64,000 nucleotides of DNA from Aphrocallistes beatrix (taxonomy: Eukaryota > Porifera > Hexactinellida > Sceptrulophora > Aphrocallistidae), in assembly GCA_963281255.1 (NCBI GenBank), contig OY725489.1, positions 6,510,523 to 6,574,522 of the forward strand, given 5' to 3'. The notes below the pieces were generated by a model, which did not search any database, had not been told where the DNA came from, and was given only the letters and a program-made list of their open reading frames with translations. The translations under genes and the position numbers were made by a program. Positions 1-11,246 of the stretch are shown here, in pieces (the stretch's first letter is position 1; every line of letters starts with the position of its first letter).

Positions 1-204
1 CATCTCCTTGTCATGACGTCAGCATTACTCAACTAAATTTTAAAAATTGATAAATTTGGTGATTTTTCGTGCGATATCGATTAGAACAGTAGGACAGACG
101 TATTTCGAGATGTTATTTCCCTTATAATTGACCAATGTGACCCCAGGCGACCGAAGGGAGCCTCTGGCAGACACAAAGTTTCCACCAGCCGCGAAGCGCG
201 CTTG
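1..204 (+). mobile_element. Short Helitron, 3' end only (family B)
   Basis: The right end of a non-autonomous Helitron that begins before the window. It has the family's conserved tail: a TGACGTCA site near position 14, the gatatcgatta block near 73-83, and a GC-rich end finishing GCGCGCTTG at 204, followed by host T. Many copies in this window stop at exactly this point. The tail is slightly shortened (part of the GCAAGCAAGC stretch is missing). Confidence 0.8.
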
Positions 205-1125
205 TCTATAGAATTTTTCGTTGTCGTACAGAATAGAATAGAAGTGAGTTCGGAGTAAGATGGAGAAGCTGGCTAGTTGATAGTGCAGCGTTTGATGGTT
301 ATGGCCGATGGTAAAATGTTTGTCAATGTATAATATTGCAAGTTGCTTGTCGATGTTAGGGAGATGTCTGATTTCAATTGTTGTTAGAGTAGGAATTGAT
401 TTGAATTGACCAGATTGTCTTTCGAAGATGGAATTAGTTGACCCACAAGATTTGCATTTACTTGGGAGGAGTCTGCGACTAACTGAAGACTCTAAGTTGG
501 TGATGACGCTCCCTATGGTACCTAGCATACAGGTGGTGTTGAAGGTGTTTGAGCATTGGTGGCATTTAAATGTGGAGATGTAGCGATCATTGGATAGGTC
601 CGTACGTAGAAATTGAATGATATTACCCTCTGATCCGAAAAAGTCATAACATTTAACCAGCGATTGGTAGATATTTTTTAGTCCAATATGTGAAGCAATG
701 TACACTCGCAGTTCATCAAATTTCTTACTGGCGACAAGAGAATATATTTGATGGAATTTGCAGGTTGATGGTGTTGTTTCGATTACTTTCGGTGAATTAA
801 TAAATTTGTCCTGATTTAAACTTAGAAGTGCAACTATGTTGTCGACTGGGAAGGTGTTAAATTGCAGGATATTGATGTATTCGCCCTCCCATTTAGGGAA
901 TGTTATAGATTGTAATGAGTCTTCAGTAGCGCTAGCGAGGTGTTCAGATGGTGATGATGGTGTTGATTCGATGGTAATAATTTCTGGTTCTTTCGGGAAA
1001 ATCAACTCAATCACTACAGGGAATAGAACTGCGAGAGGGTAATCGTAATCCCTTCTTTTCTCGAGTTGATTCGCTGTGATGGGAATTACGATATTCATTA
1101 TACCATTGAGTGACAGTGATGGCAA
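40..1125 (-). pseudogene. Possible USP-like protease remnant, tail supplied by a Helitron
   Basis: An open frame of 361 residues. Residues 1-307 are unique sequence. Residues 308-361 are translated from the Helitron end at 1-204, so the natural C-terminus has been replaced. Two CxxC pairs (C188/C191 and C224/C227) form a likely zinc ribbon. A late block with H294 (THFYSILYDNEKFY) resembles the catalytic-His box of C19 ubiquitin-specific proteases. Earlier, NTFPVDN (residues 90-96) sits where related transposon proteases, as I recall them, have a Cys; here it is Phe92. Upstream sequence to about 1370 stays open in a different frame, so a frameshift near 1100 is likely. The USP assignment is tentative and rests on motif spacing only. 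If right, it came from a transposon accessory gene and is probably catalytically dead. Confidence 0.4.
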
Positions 1126-1802
1126 TATATTCCTTGGTTATGTAGTTGATTGTAGTTGATGGGTGGTGATCATATAGTGTAGTGAGTAATGTTAGTGATT
1201 TAGCTTTAGAGGGAATGATTTCGTGAAGATCTGATAAGTAGGTGTTGTTGAGTAGTGATGTTAATACTTGAGGTTTGATGGCGTTAAATTTGTTGTATAG
1301 TATTTCTTTTTCTGTCTCAGATAGTAGGTATTCTTGGCTGTCAAATTCTCCTCTGTCGCTCCCAAAGTTAAGATATCCATATCATCATAGGATTCTAAGA
1401 ATCTTATATATTAAAATGCTAGGATTTTTTTTTTTTTTGTTTGTCCGAATTGATTGAAGAATTGGCAAGTCGTAGAGATACGAAAATTGGCATGTAGGTG
1501 TCAAATGGTGAATCTAGGCTTTCGAAGATCTAAGCGAAATGTTCACACCTCGCCGAGATAGGTGACAAAATGTGCTGACCAATCAAATTCGATTATTTTA
1601 TAATGTAAATACATTGGAATAAAATAGTAATGACTTATGCATATATTTGTGATGGAGTTTCATTGGTTTATGTGAGAACCAATCAATTATCAGCCTTTTA
1701 TATTCTTGAACTATAGTCCTAAATAATTAATATAATGACTTTCTTTAATTTATGGATCATAAAATTTTGTTTTGTTCTCTGTTCAATTTTTTATGTTTAG
1801 AA

Positions 1803-2846
1803 ATGCCCCTTCTAAAGAATAAGCGAGGACGTTCTTGCGAGAAACGTTTTGATAGTGATGCGCAGCGTAAGAAATGTGCGCGCTTGAGTGATACCTCGGA
1901 GGCAAGGGAAGCCCGCCTTAATCGCCAAATGGAGTACCAGGATACTCATTACGTCAAGCAGAGCTCTCAGAAGAAGGCTGAGCGACTTGAAGCGCAGCTG
2001 AAGTACCAGACTGCTCATTTTGATAAGCAGAGCTCCCAGGAGAAAGCTAAACGGCTTACACCGCAGCTGAAGTACCAGACTGCTCATTTTGATAAGCAGA
2101 GCTCCCAGGAAAAGTTAAACGGCTTGCAGCGCAGCTGAAGTACCACACTGCTCATTTCGAGAAGCAGAGCTCCCAGGAGAAAGCTAAACGGCTTGCAGCG
2201 CAGCTGGAATACCAGACTGCTTATCGCGAGATGCAGAGCTCCCAGGAGAAAGTTATGCGGCTTGAAGCGCAGCTGAGGTACCAGACTGCGAGGAATACAA
2301 AGCAGAGCTCTTTACATAGGTCTGTTCGCCTGAGAAATCAGAGAACGTATCAGTTAGCCAAGAGTAGAGGTAAAACTAAATTTACATTCCTTAATATTGC
2401 ACGTTCTATGCAAGTAACTGAAACTTCTGATGACATAATTGACGAATTTTCAGTTGGACGGATGGAATATCACTGTTCACATTGCAATGCTAAATTTTGG
2501 GAGAATGAAAAACTCTCCACTAGCACTAAGGATGACTTCAAGTTTTCCATCTGCTGCGGACAAGGGAAGGTGGTTATTCCCGCCTTACCTTCTCCCCCTG
2601 AGCTGCTGATGCATCTGCTGACGGCTACTGACAGTCGAAGCAGAGCATTCAGAGAACACATTCGAGCTTATAACTCGGCTCTAGCGTTCGCTTCACTCGG
2701 CGTTAATCTCGATAAAGAGCTAGCTAGCGCTAGGCGCGGAGTGTACACATTCCGTATCCATGGTGTTGTGCATCATTACATTGGGCAGCTGACTCCTCGA
2801 GTAGGAGAAACTCCTTCATTTGCACAAATTTACATCCATGATGGTA
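1803..2846 (+). pseudogene. Helitron Rep-helicase, N-terminal part
   Basis: This encodes the N-terminus of the Helitron protein. First comes a basic segment. Then come five or six tandem units of about 24 residues of the type RLxAQLKYQTAHxxKQSSQEK (about 1930-2300), a coiled-coil-like array usual in animal Helitrons. Then comes a zinc-finger segment (HCSHCNAKFW, CCGQGK), followed by the conserved ENIRxYNSAxAFxSxG-type and TFRIxGxVxHxIG-type blocks. One base is missing in one repeat unit (about 2110-2115), which shifts the frame. Reading stops at 2845, where a mariner inserted inside the IYIHDGTPEGE motif. The first ATG at 1752 is possible, but ATG at 1803 starts the conserved basic part. Confidence 0.85.
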
Positions 2847-4157
2847 CGAGGGGCACTCGAAAAGTTTTGACGTTCACCTACATATCAAATAGTTAGTAGG
2901 AAGATTTATATTACATTTTTTCAAAATACTCTCCATGAGACTCTATACATTTTTTCATTCTACTAAACCACTTCTGAAAACACATTTTCCACTCATCTTT
3001 GGGTATGGCTTCGATTACCTTGAAAAGTGCCCCCGCCAGCTCCTCATTCGATGAAAATCTCCTTCCACGCAACTCATTCTTTATCGTAGGGAACAGCCAG
3101 AAGTCGCAAGGGGCTAGGTCTGGACTGTAGGGAGGATGGGGCAGTGTTCTAAGTCCACAATCTTCCAAAAACTCGCGAGTTCTGAGTGCGGTGTGAGATG
3201 ATGCGTTATCATGATGGAGCAAAATTCCCCTGACGCCCGTCTTTTCACGCTGTGAATTTATTTCTGTGATGACTTTGGGGAGGCATACTGTGGTGTACCA
3301 ATCGGCAGTAACTGTTTTTCTATCCTCAAGCGCCACAGCTGCTACAAACCCACTGGATCTGAAAAAAATTGCCCACATTTGCTTCCCTACAGATTTCGCC
3401 CTTCGTACTTTTGTTGGGGGTGGAGCATCTTCTTCCACCCACTCCTTCGATTGTTGTTTTGTTTCCGGATCATAATGGTATATCCATGTTTCATCCCCTG
3501 TAAGAATATCCGAAACAGCCCTTGAAGTTCCATTATCAAATCTTTTGAGCATAATTTTGCAAAAGTCAACTCGGGCCGATTTTTGCTCTAAAGTCAAAGA
3601 ATGGGGGATCCAGCGGGCACACAACTTTCGTAGACAAAGTTCTTTATGTATAATGGTATTAATAGTCCCCGATGAGAGGCCAGTTTCATGCTCTATCTGA
3701 GCGTATGTAACATGAGAATCCTGGATCACTAGTTCCAATACTTGATCCACATTTTGCTCATTGTGGGAAACACTCGGCCTCCCTGCACGAGGAGCATCGT
3801 CCAGAACGAAGTTCCCATGAGTAAATTCTCTGTACCATCGCTCAATTGTACTCAAAGAAGGAGCAACATCTAGGAAATGTTCCTGTAAAGTTTCATGGAT
3901 CTCCTGCCTCGTCTTCTTCATTTTGAATAAAATCAAAATCATTGCACGAAAATCACGTCTTGTGAAATCTGAGGATGATGCAAGCAAGTTAGAAGCCATG
4001 CAGACTAACAAGTCAAATATTTCTGAAAGTATGAAAGATAAATGAATGAAATTTTCAGTGTATGCTAATAACCGCAGAATGAAACGAATTAGCAATAAAT
4101 CTTTCTTCTAGATTAATGGTTTCATAGCAAACGTCAAAACTTTTCGAGTGCCCTACG
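2847..4157 (-). mobile_element. Mariner transposon, apparently complete
   Basis: 1311 bp with matching ends: left CGAGGGGCACTCGAAAAGTT, right end its inverse with CGTAGGGC at the tip. It is flanked by TA on both sides (2845-2846 and 4158-4159). Conceptual removal with one TA rejoins the Helitron frame as D-G-T-P-E-G-E, so the insertion is exact and younger than the Helitron. It contains one full transposase gene. It resembles the short element at 36089, whose ends begin CGAGGGTCACTCG. Confidence 0.95.
2911..3999 (-). CDS. Mariner transposase, D,D34D, intact
   Basis: 362 residues, the normal length for a mariner transposase, with no internal stop. It would bind its own inverted repeats and catalyse cut-and-paste movement to TA sites. 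The order is: N-terminal paired helix-turn-helix region (about residues 25-115), linker WIPHSLT (130-136), then the catalytic core. Its acidic triad is D169 (TGDETW), D264 (HHDNASSHT) and D299 (SPDLAPCDFW), exactly 34 residues between the last two. The start is placed at MASNLL because the 32 upstream in-frame residues are hydrophobic and unlike the family. It looks competent, although activity cannot be judged from sequence. Confidence 0.93.
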   Translation of the reverse strand: MASNLLASSSDFTRRDFRAMILILFKMKKTRQEIHETLQEHFLDVAPSLSTIERWYREFTHGNFVLDDAPRAGRPSVSHNEQNVDQVLELVIQDSHVTYAQIEHETGLSSGTINTIIHKELCLRKLCARWIPHSLTLEQKSARVDFCKIMLKRFDNGTSRAVSDILTGDETWIYHYDPETKQQSKEWVEEDAPPPTKVRRAKSVGKQMWAIFFRSSGFVAAVALEDRKTVTADWYTTVCLPKVITEINSQREKTGVRGILLHHDNASSHTALRTREFLEDCGLRTLPHPPYSPDLAPCDFWLFPTIKNELRGRRFSSNEELAGALFKVIEAIPKDEWKMCFQKWFSRMKKCIESHGEYFEKM

Positions 4158-4159
4158 TA

Positions 4160-7100
4160 CTCCTGAGGGAGAGCTGGAGAATCGCCAGCGGCACCTTGGA
4201 GATGCGAATCTCCCCGAGCTGCGACTACTGCAGAACTTCCTGCATGAAGTAAACCCCTACGTCTCTCACTTCAGACAAGGTGTAGATATGATGAGAGACA
4301 AGGGGGGAGTGGACGTTAGGATGACCATCAGAACTGATGGTGCACCAGATCCGAGACGCTATAACGCTCCAACTGCTCCCGAAATAGCAGTCATAATGCC
4401 TGGAGATGGCTACACTGAAGGTGTGGCAACCAGGGATATAGTGCTGCATGCACGTACAGGAGGTTTAAAACGTATCACTGAAACCAAATGGAGGCTATGT
4501 GCATACGATAGCCTCCATTATGTTTTATTGTTTCCTTCAGGAGATAACGGCTGGCACCTGGGCATTCCCCACAGTAGAGGGAAAGGCTGTGTTACTGCAA
4601 TAGAGTTCTACTCTTACCGCCTATTGGTAAGGAGCTCTCTGAGCTATCTGCATCTCTTCGGCAGACTGTTCCACCAGTATATCGTGGACATGTACGCTAA
4701 AGTTGAGCAGCAAAGGTTGAACTACATAAAGTTAAACCAGGAAAAGATCAGAGTGGATCTATACAAAGGCCTGGCCGATGCAGTATCTGCAGGTGACGTC
4801 AATCCTATGGCGTATGGAAAGAGGATCATACTACCTTCTTCCTTCACGGACAGTCCTCGACAGATGTTCGAGCTCTATCAGGACAGTATGTCTATCGTAC
4901 GGAAATACGGTAAACCTGATTTATTTATTACATTTACATGTAACCCGAAATGGGAAGAGATTTTTTCTGCTCTTTTATTGAATCAGAAAGCGACTGACCG
5001 TCCAGACTTAACTATAAGAGTATTTAGAATGAAATTGCGTGAACTGCTTAATGACATTGCGTTAAGCATGTTCTAGGGAGACCACTCGCGCATGTCTACA
5101 CCATCGAGTTTCAAAAGCGCGGTCTCCCTCATGCACACATCCTGATCATCCTATCAGATCAGGATAAACCTAGAGATCCAACTATGTATGATAAGATAGT
5201 CTGTGCTGAGATTCCTGACAAGGATCTCAACCCTAGACTTTATCATATTGTGAAGTACTGCATGATCCACAGCCCATGCGGCGTAGTAAGGAAACATGCT
5301 GCCTGTATGCGAGATGGAAAATGCAGCAAGAAATACCCCAAAGTATTTTCTCAGTTTACCACAACCGGTAATGACAGCTATCCTATGTACAAACGTCGAA
5401 ACAACGGCCGTACAGTTATTGTGAATGGAATTCAGCTGGACAATAGGTGGGTTGTTCCATACAACCCGTATTTACTTTTGAGATACAATGCTCATATAAA
5501 TATTGAGATTTGCTCTACCATTAGTGCTGTTAAATACCTCTACAAGTATGTGTATAAGGGTCATGATAGAGCGATTGTCGAATTTCGCATTGGTGATAGT
5601 GCTGGAAATAGCACTAACAAAGCAACCATGGACGTCGATGAGATTGTCAATTAGCTTGAAGCGCGTTATGTTTCTGCTGCTGAATCCTGCTACCGACTCT
5701 TTGCGTATGAGCTTCATGCTAATCTACCACATGTCATGAGGTTAGCTCTCCATCTGGAGCATCACCAGCCTGTCGTGTTTACCGGAGATTCTGACTTGCA
5801 GGAGGTTCTTCGTAGACAGAGGGATACCACCCTTACAGGATGGTTTTTGGCAAAACCAAAAATACCTTAGTGCTCGCAAGTTCACATACACCAACTTCCC
5901 TGATGAGCTTGTATGGAATAAATCCAAACGTGAGTGGACCGAAAGGTTGAAAGGACATGGTAACATGATAGGTCGTGTCTATTCCGCCCATCCCGGTGAA
6001 GGAGAGCGTTACTTCCTCAGAATGCTTCTTAACCATGTAACAGGCTGTACCTGTTACCAGGATATCCGCACTCTCCCTGATGGCACCGTCTGCACTACCT
6101 TTAAGGAAGCGTGCCGTAGACGAGGCCTGTTGGAAGATGACCAGGAGTCCGATGACTGTCTCACTGAGGCCGCTACCTGTGCTATGCCAGCACAACTGCG
6201 ACAGTTATTTGTTACTATCCTTCTGTTCAATGAGCCCTGTGACCCACTAGCGCTGTGGAATAAGCATAAGGCGTCTCTTGCAGAGGATTTTCTACTTCGT
6301 GCGAGAATTCTTTTTCCCAATGTCAAATTGAATGCGTCTGTTTTGAATAGTGCGTTACTAGATATTGAGAATCGCTTAGAAAAGCATGGAAAATCTTTGT
6401 CCGATTATCCCGAAATGCCTATCCCCACTCAAGATAGGAGTCCATTTGATCTACCGCGCATCATTCAAGATGAACTTGCATATGATGCACCTGAACTAGA
6501 CATAACTGCAGATACCAACGTGCCTTTACTGAACCCTGATCAGCTGAGTGCATATAACTGTATTATGGAGTCTATAGACAATCCTATTGCTGAAAACAAA
6601 GCATTTTTTGTAGACGGTCCCGGTGGGACTGGCAAAACATTTTTGTACAATACATTGTTAGCTAAGATTCGCTCCCGTGGTGAAATCGCACTAGCAATGG
6701 CTTCATCTGGAATAGCAGCTCTCCTCCTAGAAGGCGGGAGAACTGTTCATTCTAGATTTAAAGTTCCTATCACGTTGAATGAACTATCTGTGTGTAATAT
6801 CACTAAACAGAGTGCTTTAGCCAAACTTATACAGGGTGCTAAGCTTTTAGTTTGGGATGAAGCTCCTATGATGCATAAACATGCTGCTGAATGTATAGAT
6901 CGGACATTGAGAGATCTCTGCTCCAACGATCTACCATTTGGCGGCAAAGTTATTGCATTTGGAGGTGACTTCCGACAAATCCTACCCATCATTAGGCGTG
7001 GATCGAGGGCCGAGGTCGTATCAGCCTGCCTTAACAGATCTTCACTTTGGCACCATGTCAAAGTGATGAAATTGACCATAAATATGCGTCTTCGAATGGA

Positions 7101-8055
7101 TTCATGTCAGGATCGTGAAAAGGGTGGTAACTTCTCTGACCTTTTATTGAGGGTAGGAGAAGGTACTGAGCCTCATGATGAGAATAACATGATTCCTTTA
7201 GATCACAAATATGTAGTACGTGGTGAGTCTATTGCAGACTTAGCCACTGCTATATATGGTAACATTAAATAGCACTTTAATGATCGTGATTACGTCACGC
7301 CGCGTATTATGATGTCTCCTAAAAATGAGACAACTGAAAAGATAAATAAATACGTGATTGATCAACTTCCTGGTGAAGCAAAGGTATTACTGAGTGCAGA
7401 CTCAGTAGATACCAGTCAGGCAGCTATGTATCCTACTGAATACCTTAATTCTATTACGCCTACTAGCTTGCCTCCACACCGCCTCTACCTTACGGAGTAT
7501 GCGTCAATTATACTCTTGCGCAGTCTCGATCCCACGAATGGGATGTGTAATGGCACGCGATTGCTAATTAGAGCATTTTTAAACAATATTATAGATGCCG
7601 AAATTGCCACAGGTGTCCATTGTGGCAAACGAGTGTTCATTCCTCGCATTATAACGACTCCTTCTGAAACAGATTTTCCGTTTGTTCTCAGACGGAAGCA
7701 GTTTCCCATTCGCCCTGCCTATTGTATAACAATTAACAAAGGGCAGGGGCAGAGTCTAGATTCTGTTGGTATATTTCTACCATCTCCTGATGCTATATTC
7801 AGTCATGGGCAATTGTACGTTGTCCTGAGTCGAGTTAAGAACTCTAAGGGCTTGAAAGTCATGGTTTGCGGAGCAAACTATTCCACTTCGGGTGGCGTTT
7901 GGATTAGGAATGTGGTCTACCGTGAGGTATTCCAAAACCGTAATATCAATCCATCCCTTAATGATACCATGAATCTTTCTCAAATAGATATATCATTGAG
8001 TGAAATTTCATTTTCTACTGCAGACTTAAGGAATCGCTCTGAGGATTCCTATTAG
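4160..8055 (+). pseudogene. Helitron Rep (HUH) and Pif1-type helicase
   Basis: This continues the Helitron protein after the mariner. The Rep nuclease motifs are FITFTCNPKW (about 4918-4947), the HUH-type LPHAH (histidines at 5130 and 5136), and the two-tyrosine motif YLYKYVYKG (about 5535-5560). The SF1B/Pif1 helicase follows: Walker A GPGGTGKT at 6616-6639, Walker B LLVWDEAP, GGDFRQILP, TINMR, the late TINKGQGQSLD and VVLSRVK. Breaks are a frameshift near 5055-5065, TAG at 5652, an extra T in the run at about 5841-5846, and TAG at 7270 (probably from CAG). The family nicks and joins single DNA strands and unwinds during rolling-circle transposition. This copy cannot make a full protein. Confidence 0.9.
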
Positions 8056-8261
8056 AGCAGCAGTATCTCTAACAGTACTGTCAATCGCTTCTCCCTGAAC
8101 ATGAGGACTCAGTTAGCCATAAGTATTGACATGGATCCTGAGTTGATTGCAGACTATGAGAACACTTTTGTGAATATTATTGATAGCTGTTTAGGACTAT
8201 ATTATAGATCCCTAGAATGCGGCTATCACAAATGTTGGGGACACTTTAAATCTGTGTCCTG

Positions 8262-8709
8262 TCATTGGGGACGGTAATTGTCTTTCCGTTCTTTATCTCA
8301 TATCATATTTGGTACTGAGAAACATTACAACGATTTGAAATCAAATTTGATTACAAAATTCCGCAATAGTCCAGAACACTCCTTAAATGTCATGCACATG
8401 TCAGGCATTACAAGTGAAGAGGAGTTGGACGATCATTTTGAGCTAATCAACATTCCGAACGAATGGGGTACAAATGTAGAATTAGCTATTTTAGGTGCTC
8501 TAGCGCATCTAGATATTTTAGTGATCAATGCAACTAATAATGATCACCAGTTTTGGAGAGTGGATACCATTTATGCACACAATATTGTGCCCGCTATTTC
8601 TCTGTGTAACCCTACCTTTAATGGTCAGAGGTTGGGTATAGTACTACATCGACTACACAACAGCGACATGCTATACCATTTCGATCCATTTTATTTCAGT
8701 AGCTCATAG
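8262..8709 (+). pseudogene. OTU cysteine-protease domain at the end of the Helitron protein
   Basis: The motif GDGNCL (catalytic Cys codon 8279-8281) is followed, after loss of one T, by FRSLSHIIFG in the next frame. The domain then runs open to 8709. Conserved features are NEWGTNVELAILGALAHLDILV in the middle and YHFDPF near the end, which supplies the catalytic His. OTU proteases cleave ubiquitin chains, and OTU extensions are known in some animal Helitrons. The stretch between the helicase stop (8053) and this domain (8056-8260) is mostly open in the helicase frame, so it was probably one polyprotein. It is inactive here because of the frameshift next to the active site. Confidence 0.8.
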
Positions 8710-9553
8710 GAATTTTTGTGCAGACGAATTCAGGATTTGAAAGCTGGCTACAGGATTTTCTGTAAGTGGCGCCTTTCTTGACGTTATGTCATGTGTGGCT
8801 GCTTTGAGCGCCCCTGATTCTATTTTGAGCTACTTTAAATGGCGAAATTACCACCATCTATATAATCATCTCAACAAATCTCCTATTTTGTAAGTATATT
8901 ATTATTAGTTAAAGTAGTATCGACTCATGGAATATATTATTCTCTCTAAAATAGTGTAAAGACACATCCTATAATACCTCATTCAACACGATTAGATGAC
9001 ACCAAATACAATTATTCTATTACTGATTCAATTGATGGTAATTACAATTCATTGCATTTGCTGTGAGAACATTTCAACTGCTTATAGGTATGTTTTTTAA
9101 TTAATAGATGTATCCATATATATTTTGAAGGCGATATATCAGTGTGATATCTATTATCATGCACTATTTAGTTAATAATTTTCATTATGGAAATATTCAT
9201 AAGCATAAATGCGATCAGTGGACATTTAAATTGACTAAAGATACCCGAGTTTTGTATTAAAATCGAGTTAGTAGTATTACCTGGGATCCGAATTGATCAA
9301 TGAGTATGTGATTCGTAGTTTGAACTTAATTTAGTTCGAACTCTCATTTAGATTTTCTCATTAGTTCCGATTAGTTGCATATTGAGTCTACTTATAGAAA
9401 TCTATTTCAAGCCCGATTGAAATTACGTCAAATCGAAATTCCATTGATACTAAGTCTTTTCAAAATCTATTTTCTACTTTGATTGAAATTCAATGGGAAT
9501 TCTATTAAAATTGAAATTATTTTTGTAACAGTGATTAATTAGGAATCATACTA
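8710..9553. other. No gene seen
   Basis: AT-rich sequence without a supported ORF. I looked here for the Helitron 3' hairpin ending CTTG and did not find it. Confidence 0.5.
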
Positions 9554-9859
9554 CAGTAGCACGTCAGTTATCCGAACTTCAGTTATCCGAACACTTCAGT
9601 TATCCGAACCCCTTGGTTGACCAAAATAAAATATAATAAATGTATAAATGATGCATCCTGAGTTGAGAATTGAAATTATTACACTGTCATCATTTTATAT
9701 ACTAATGATGATACCTACATAAGCCAATAAGTATTTTAAACATATTCATCATTATGACAACTTAGTACTACTGACCAACTTTTCTATATAATTACATAAC
9801 AACTTCAGTTATCCGAACCCCCACGGTCCCAACCCGTTCGGATAACTGACGTCCTACTG
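9554..9859. mobile_element. Short pogo/Tigger-like inverted-repeat element
   Basis: 306 bp with ends CAGTAGCACGTCAGTTATCC and its inverse (CAGTAGGACGTC on the right), flanked by TA at 9552-9553 and 9860-9861. TTATCCGAAC is repeated three times near the left end and once near the right. Ends of the form CAGT...TATCCGAAC with TA duplication are typical of pogo/Tigger miniature elements. No coding capacity. Confidence 0.85.
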
Positions 9860-9966
9860 TATATTAATATAACTTACAGTTCTTCAATTTAGCGTATTGA
9901 ATCATGAACGTCCAGTCCAGGTAGGTAAGTTATAATATACCAACTGTATGGAACGAATGTGTACTA

Positions 9967-10452
9967 ATGTGCGCTCTCTTGCAGATACACCACGAGACGA
10001 ATGTGCACTCTCTTACATGCAGATACACCACGAGACGAATGTGCACTCTCTTACATGCAGATACACCACGAGACGAATGTTCGCTCTCTTACATGCAGAT
10101 ACACCACGAGACGAATGTTCGCTCTCTTACATGCAGATACACCACGAGACGAATGTTCGCTCTCTTACATGCAGATACACCACGAGACGAATGTTCGCTC
10201 TCTTACATGCAGATACACCACGAGACGAATGTTCGCTCTCTTACATGCAGATACACCACGAGACGAATGTTCGCTCTCTTACATGCAGATACACCACGAG
10301 ACGAATGTGTAATCTTACATGCAAATACACCACGAGACGAATGTTCGCTCTCTTACATGCAGATACACCACGAGACGAATGTGTAATCTTACATGCAAAT
10401 ACACCACGAGACGAATGTGTACTCTCTTACATGCAGATACACCACGAGACGA
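9967..10452. repeat. 38-bp minisatellite, about 12.5 copies
   Basis: Unit starts (ATACACCACGAGACGAATG) fall at 9985, 10023, 10061 and so on every 38 bp to 10289. Two 36-bp variants start at 10289 and 10363 (GTGTAATC replacing the CGCTCTC part). The final partial unit ends at 10452. No unit carries a stop in any forward frame, so all three forward frames stay open; 38 is not a multiple of 3, and all three frames therefore repeat the same 38-residue peptide cycle. Each unit ends CTCTCTTACATGCAG, which looks like a 3' splice site. I do not regard the open frames as evidence of a protein. Confidence 0.95.
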
Positions 10453-10453
10453 T

Positions 10454-10870
10454 TAAGACACAATGTTATAGAACTCTATGCACATATCCTTAATGTTTAT
10501 ATTAAATGATGAACTGTTAAAATGCAACAACCATATGAATGTGAATTATTCCAGAATAAGCACAACTCATTTCTTTTCAGATCAATGGGATATTATTGTG
10601 GGAGTAGGACATTGAAAATGGTTATGTTGTTCCTTTTAATCCGCATATTTTACAATAATGAATATACGTATTGTCAAATATATATGGTGATGCTATTTTC
10701 AACTGCAAAGTCGGTCATTTCACTAATATATGTTGAAATAATGCAGTGACGTAAAGCGTTTCAGTATTTCAGGTAGGTTGTTAGGATTTATTTATATCTA
10801 AGCATGCATTATTGAGATTGTATAAATACACTGATAAACGCGTAATAATTTTAATAAAATTCCTATACTT
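10454..10870. other. No gene seen
   Basis: AT-rich. One 75-codon open stretch (10522-10749) has no recognisable motif. Confidence 0.5.
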
Positions 10871-10873
10871 ACA

Positions 10874-11209
10874 ATGACTGGAACATCTGAAGAAATAATT
10901 ACTGATAACCCGGAGGAGATAACAGCAGAAACACTGGAGGAAATAACAGCAGATCTATCGGAGGAGATAACAGAACCACCGGAGGAAACAATGAGTGAAA
11001 CGTCTGAGGAGACATTTTACGAGCCACGGCCACGTGAAAAGAAGAGGATGGAGAGGAGGGAAGAAGAGAGGGAAAGGGACAGAAATTTCCATTTTACGAG
11101 CCACGGCCACGTGAAAATAAGAGGACGAAGAGGAGGGAAGAAGAGAGGGAAAGGGGCAGAAATTGCCATGTCGTTCAAGAAAATAAAGTTACTTGAAGAT
11201 ATAATAGCG
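10874..11209 (+). CDS. Possible first exon, acidic then basic low-complexity protein
   Basis: ATG at 10874 opens 112 codons ending at a strong splice donor (ATAGCG then GTGAGT at 11210). Residues 1-50 are made of short acidic repeats (EEITAE, EEITAD, EEITEP, EET). Then comes an Arg/Lys/Glu-rich part and the tail MSFKKIKLLEDIIA. A 77-bp direct duplication (11014-11090 and 11091-11167) is read in two different frames, giving first FYEPRPREKKRMERREEE and then FTSHGHVKIRGRRGGKKRG. The downstream intron would contain the Helitron 5' end at 11247. I recognise no family. It may be the start of a host gene, a transposon exon, or chance. Confidence 0.35.
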
Positions 11210-11246
11210 GTGAGTTTTTGTGCGATTATTATAACTAATATACGTA

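Larger units (their letters stand above)
1402..8709 (+). mobile_element. Autonomous-type Helitron (family A), decayed; 3' end not found
   Basis: The 5' end is placed at TCTTATATATTAAAA, preceded by host A. The same start occurs at 11247 and 30141, and about 300 bp after it is shared with the 11247 copy. The element encodes a Rep-helicase with an OTU domain on the + strand. The usual 3' end (GC-rich hairpins ending CTTG before host T) was not found downstream of the ORFs, so the right boundary given is the end of coding sequence. A mariner at 2847-4157 interrupts it. At least three frameshifts and two nonsense codons make it non-functional as read. Confidence 0.85.

Noticed and set aside
3266-3475. 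Forward ORF opposite the mariner gene, and similar opposite-strand ORFs over the Helitron and hAT
   Set aside because: Shadow frames of well-supported transposase genes.
9948-10493. Long forward ORFs of 103-181 codons in three frames
   Set aside because: All come from the 38-bp tandem repeat and have no independent coding signal.
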